The notes below the pieces were generated by a model. That model was not told the origin of the DNA. It did no database searches and was given only the letters and a program-made list of their open reading frames with translations. From assembly GCF_014208035.1 (NCBI RefSeq), contig NZ_JACHMK010000001.1:1550001-1614000 (forward strand): a DNA stretch of 64,000 nt, written 5' to 3'. This document shows positions 63,000 through 64,000 of this stretch, in pieces (position 1 is the stretch's first letter; every line of letters starts with the position of its first letter). Position numbers and translations under genes: made by a program. The stretch comes from Schaalia hyovaginalis. Lineage in GTDB: Bacteria > Actinomycetota > Actinomycetes > Actinomycetales > Actinomycetaceae.

Positions 63000-64000
63000 T
63001 TGAGGCCGTTCAGCATGCGGCGCACGTCGTCGGGCAGGTCGTCCATCGTCGGACGCGGCGCGGGCTCCGCCGAGGGCGCGCCGAAGGCCGAGCCCTGCTT
63101 GCCGGACTTGCGCTGCTCGGGCGGGAGCAGCGCTTCGAGTTCCTGAGCGCGGCGCTTCGCGGGGTTGCCCGAACGCGCCTTCTTCTTCACCCTCTGGCGC
63201 TCGGCCTGGGCCTTCCGGGCATTCGCCTTCTGCTTGGCCTTGCCGCCCCGGCCCGGCAGGGAGCCGAAGCCGCCCGGGCCCATGCTCCCCATGCCCCCCA
63301 TCTGGCCCATCATCGTCTTCGCCGCTTCGAAGCGTTTGACGAGCCCGTTGACCTCCGCGACGGTCGTGCCCGAGCCCCTGGCGATACGGGCGCGCCGCGA
63401 GCCGTTGAGAATCGACACGTCCTCGCGCTCTGCGGGGGTCATCGAGCGGACGATCGCCTCGATCCGATCGATCTCCTTCTCGTCGAAGTTCTCGATCTGC
63501 TCGCGCATCTGAGCGGCCCCCGGAATCATTCCGAGCATCTTCTTCATCGAGCCGAGCTTCTTGATCTGCTGAAGCTGGGAGAGGAAGTCGCCGAGGGTGA
63601 GCTCGCCGGACATGGCCTTGGCGGCCATGCGCTCGGCCTCCTCGGCGTCGAGGCGCTTCTCGGCCTGCTCGATGAGGGTGAGGACGTCGCCCATGTCGAG
63701 GATGCGCCCGGCCATGCGGTCGGCGTGGAATCTTTCGAAGTCATCGAGTCCCTCGCCCGTGGAGGCGAAGAGGATCGGGGCGCCGGTGACCCCGCGGACG
63801 GACAGGGCCGCGCCGCCGCGGGCATCGCCGTCCAGTTTGGACAGGACGACGCCGGTGAAGCCCACGCCGTCGCGGAAGGCCGTCGATGTGCGGACCGCGT
63901 CCTGGCCGACCATGGCGTCGAGGACGAACATGATCTCGTGGGGTTGAACGGCGTCCCGGATCCGGCGCGCCTGATCCATCAGCTCCTCGTCGACGCCGAG
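62996..64000 (-). CDS. ffh: signal recognition particle protein Ffh, 5' end outside window
   Basis: 334 residues visible, open at the right edge. The G-domain part includes LDAMVGQDAV, TGVVLSKLDGDARGGAALSV (G4/G5 region) and GAPILFASTGEGLDDFERF; the methionine-rich M domain has GDFLSQLQQIKKLGSMKKMLGMIPG and RARIARGSGTTVAEVNGLVKRF. A basic C-terminal tail of about 60 residues (KQKANARKAQAERQRVKKKA) ends the protein. It binds 4.5S RNA and targets membrane proteins. The stop overlaps the amidohydrolase start. Confidence 0.96.
   Translation of the reverse strand, partial: LGVDEELMDQARRIRDAVQPHEIMFVLDAMVGQDAVRTSTAFRDGVGFTGVVLSKLDGDARGGAALSVRGVTGAPILFASTGEGLDDFERFHADRMAGRILDMGDVLTLIEQAEKRLDAEEAERMAAKAMSGELTLGDFLSQLQQIKKLGSMKKMLGMIPGAAQMREQIENFDEKEIDRIEAIVRSMTPAEREDVSILNGSRRARIARGSGTTVAEVNGLVKRFEAAKTMMGQMGGMGSMGPGGFGSLPGRGGKAKQKANARKAQAERQRVKKKARSGNPAKRRAQELEALLPPEQRKSGKQGSAFGAPSAEPAPRPTMDDLPDDVRRMLNGLK

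Overview
The window is a dense, high-G+C (roughly two thirds G+C by eye) chromosomal segment of an actinobacterium. Four families largely confined to Actinobacteria (DUF3000, DUF3052, DUF3145, DUF2469), the thrS-HIT-pgsA order of phosphatidylinositol synthesis, a homodimeric-type aceE and a type 2 NADH dehydrogenase all point there. The non-oxidative sugar/aspartate-to-succinate flavour (aspA beside a sdhC-A-B/fumarate reductase operon), FemAB-type cell-wall ligases and the lack of obvious secondary-metabolism genes suggest the Actinomycetaceae (Actinomyces/Schaalia-like). No transposon, prophage, plasmid origin or CRISPR array is visible.

Layout. 1-3162: pgsA (cut by the window edge), a HIT hydrolase and thrS, all on the minus strand. 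3262-7432: a cell-wall island in which two paralogous FemAB-type ligases and an ATP-grasp ligase flank a five-gene tRNA cluster (Gly, Val, Gly, Cys, Val); local base composition is lower in G+C than the neighbours. 7594-11398: DUF3000 and RNase D, convergent with dxs. 11525-15318: an S9 peptidase translationally coupled to a ClC chloride channel. 15322-16532: rnpB and yaaA from back-to-back promoters. 16570-18152: a coiled-coil protein with a degenerate zinc ribbon and a Nif3-like protein. 18240-21473: lipB, lipA and an acyl-AMP-ligase-like gene. 21544-26265: NDH-2, then ahpC-ahpF-oxyR with a LysR-type box in front of ahpC; the oxyR 3' end runs into an antisense tRNA-Val. 26332-29752: DUF3052 divergent from aceE. 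29820-36554: tdk, aspA, sdhB, sdhA, sdhC, an acyl-carrier-like protein and DUF3145. 36696-43486: def-proS, two uncharacterised envelope genes, ispG, an aldo/keto reductase interrupted by a stop codon, and a threonine-aldolase-like gene. 43494-51700: the conserved actinobacterial rseP-dxr-(DivIVA)-rlmN-cdsA-frr-pyrH-tsf-rpsB block. 52044-64000: M23 protein, xerC, dprA, yifB, yraN, DUF2469, rnhB, lepB, rplS, trmD (fused to a GNAT domain), rimM, khpA, rpsP, an amidohydrolase and ffh (cut by the window edge).

How the genes work together. Three MEP/isoprenoid genes (dxs, ispG, dxr) are spread through the window. The sdhCAB-aspA cluster can run aspartate to fumarate to succinate with menaquinol, which NDH-2 can supply. 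ahpCF and oxyR form a self-contained peroxide circuit. Many genes overlap by ATGA or GTGA, so translational coupling is the rule, and several single genes carry a TANNNT hexamer six or seven bases before the start codon, the signature of leaderless transcripts.

Most unusual points: a OxyR lacking the second redox cysteine; a hairpin that sequesters the sdhC ribosome binding site; an acyl-carrier-like protein without the phosphopantetheine serine; a TrmD-acetyltransferase fusion; a zinc-ribbon protein that has lost its cysteines; and a possible 20-codon leaderless leader ORF coupled to DUF3052. All names were assigned by reading the sequence; no database search was run.
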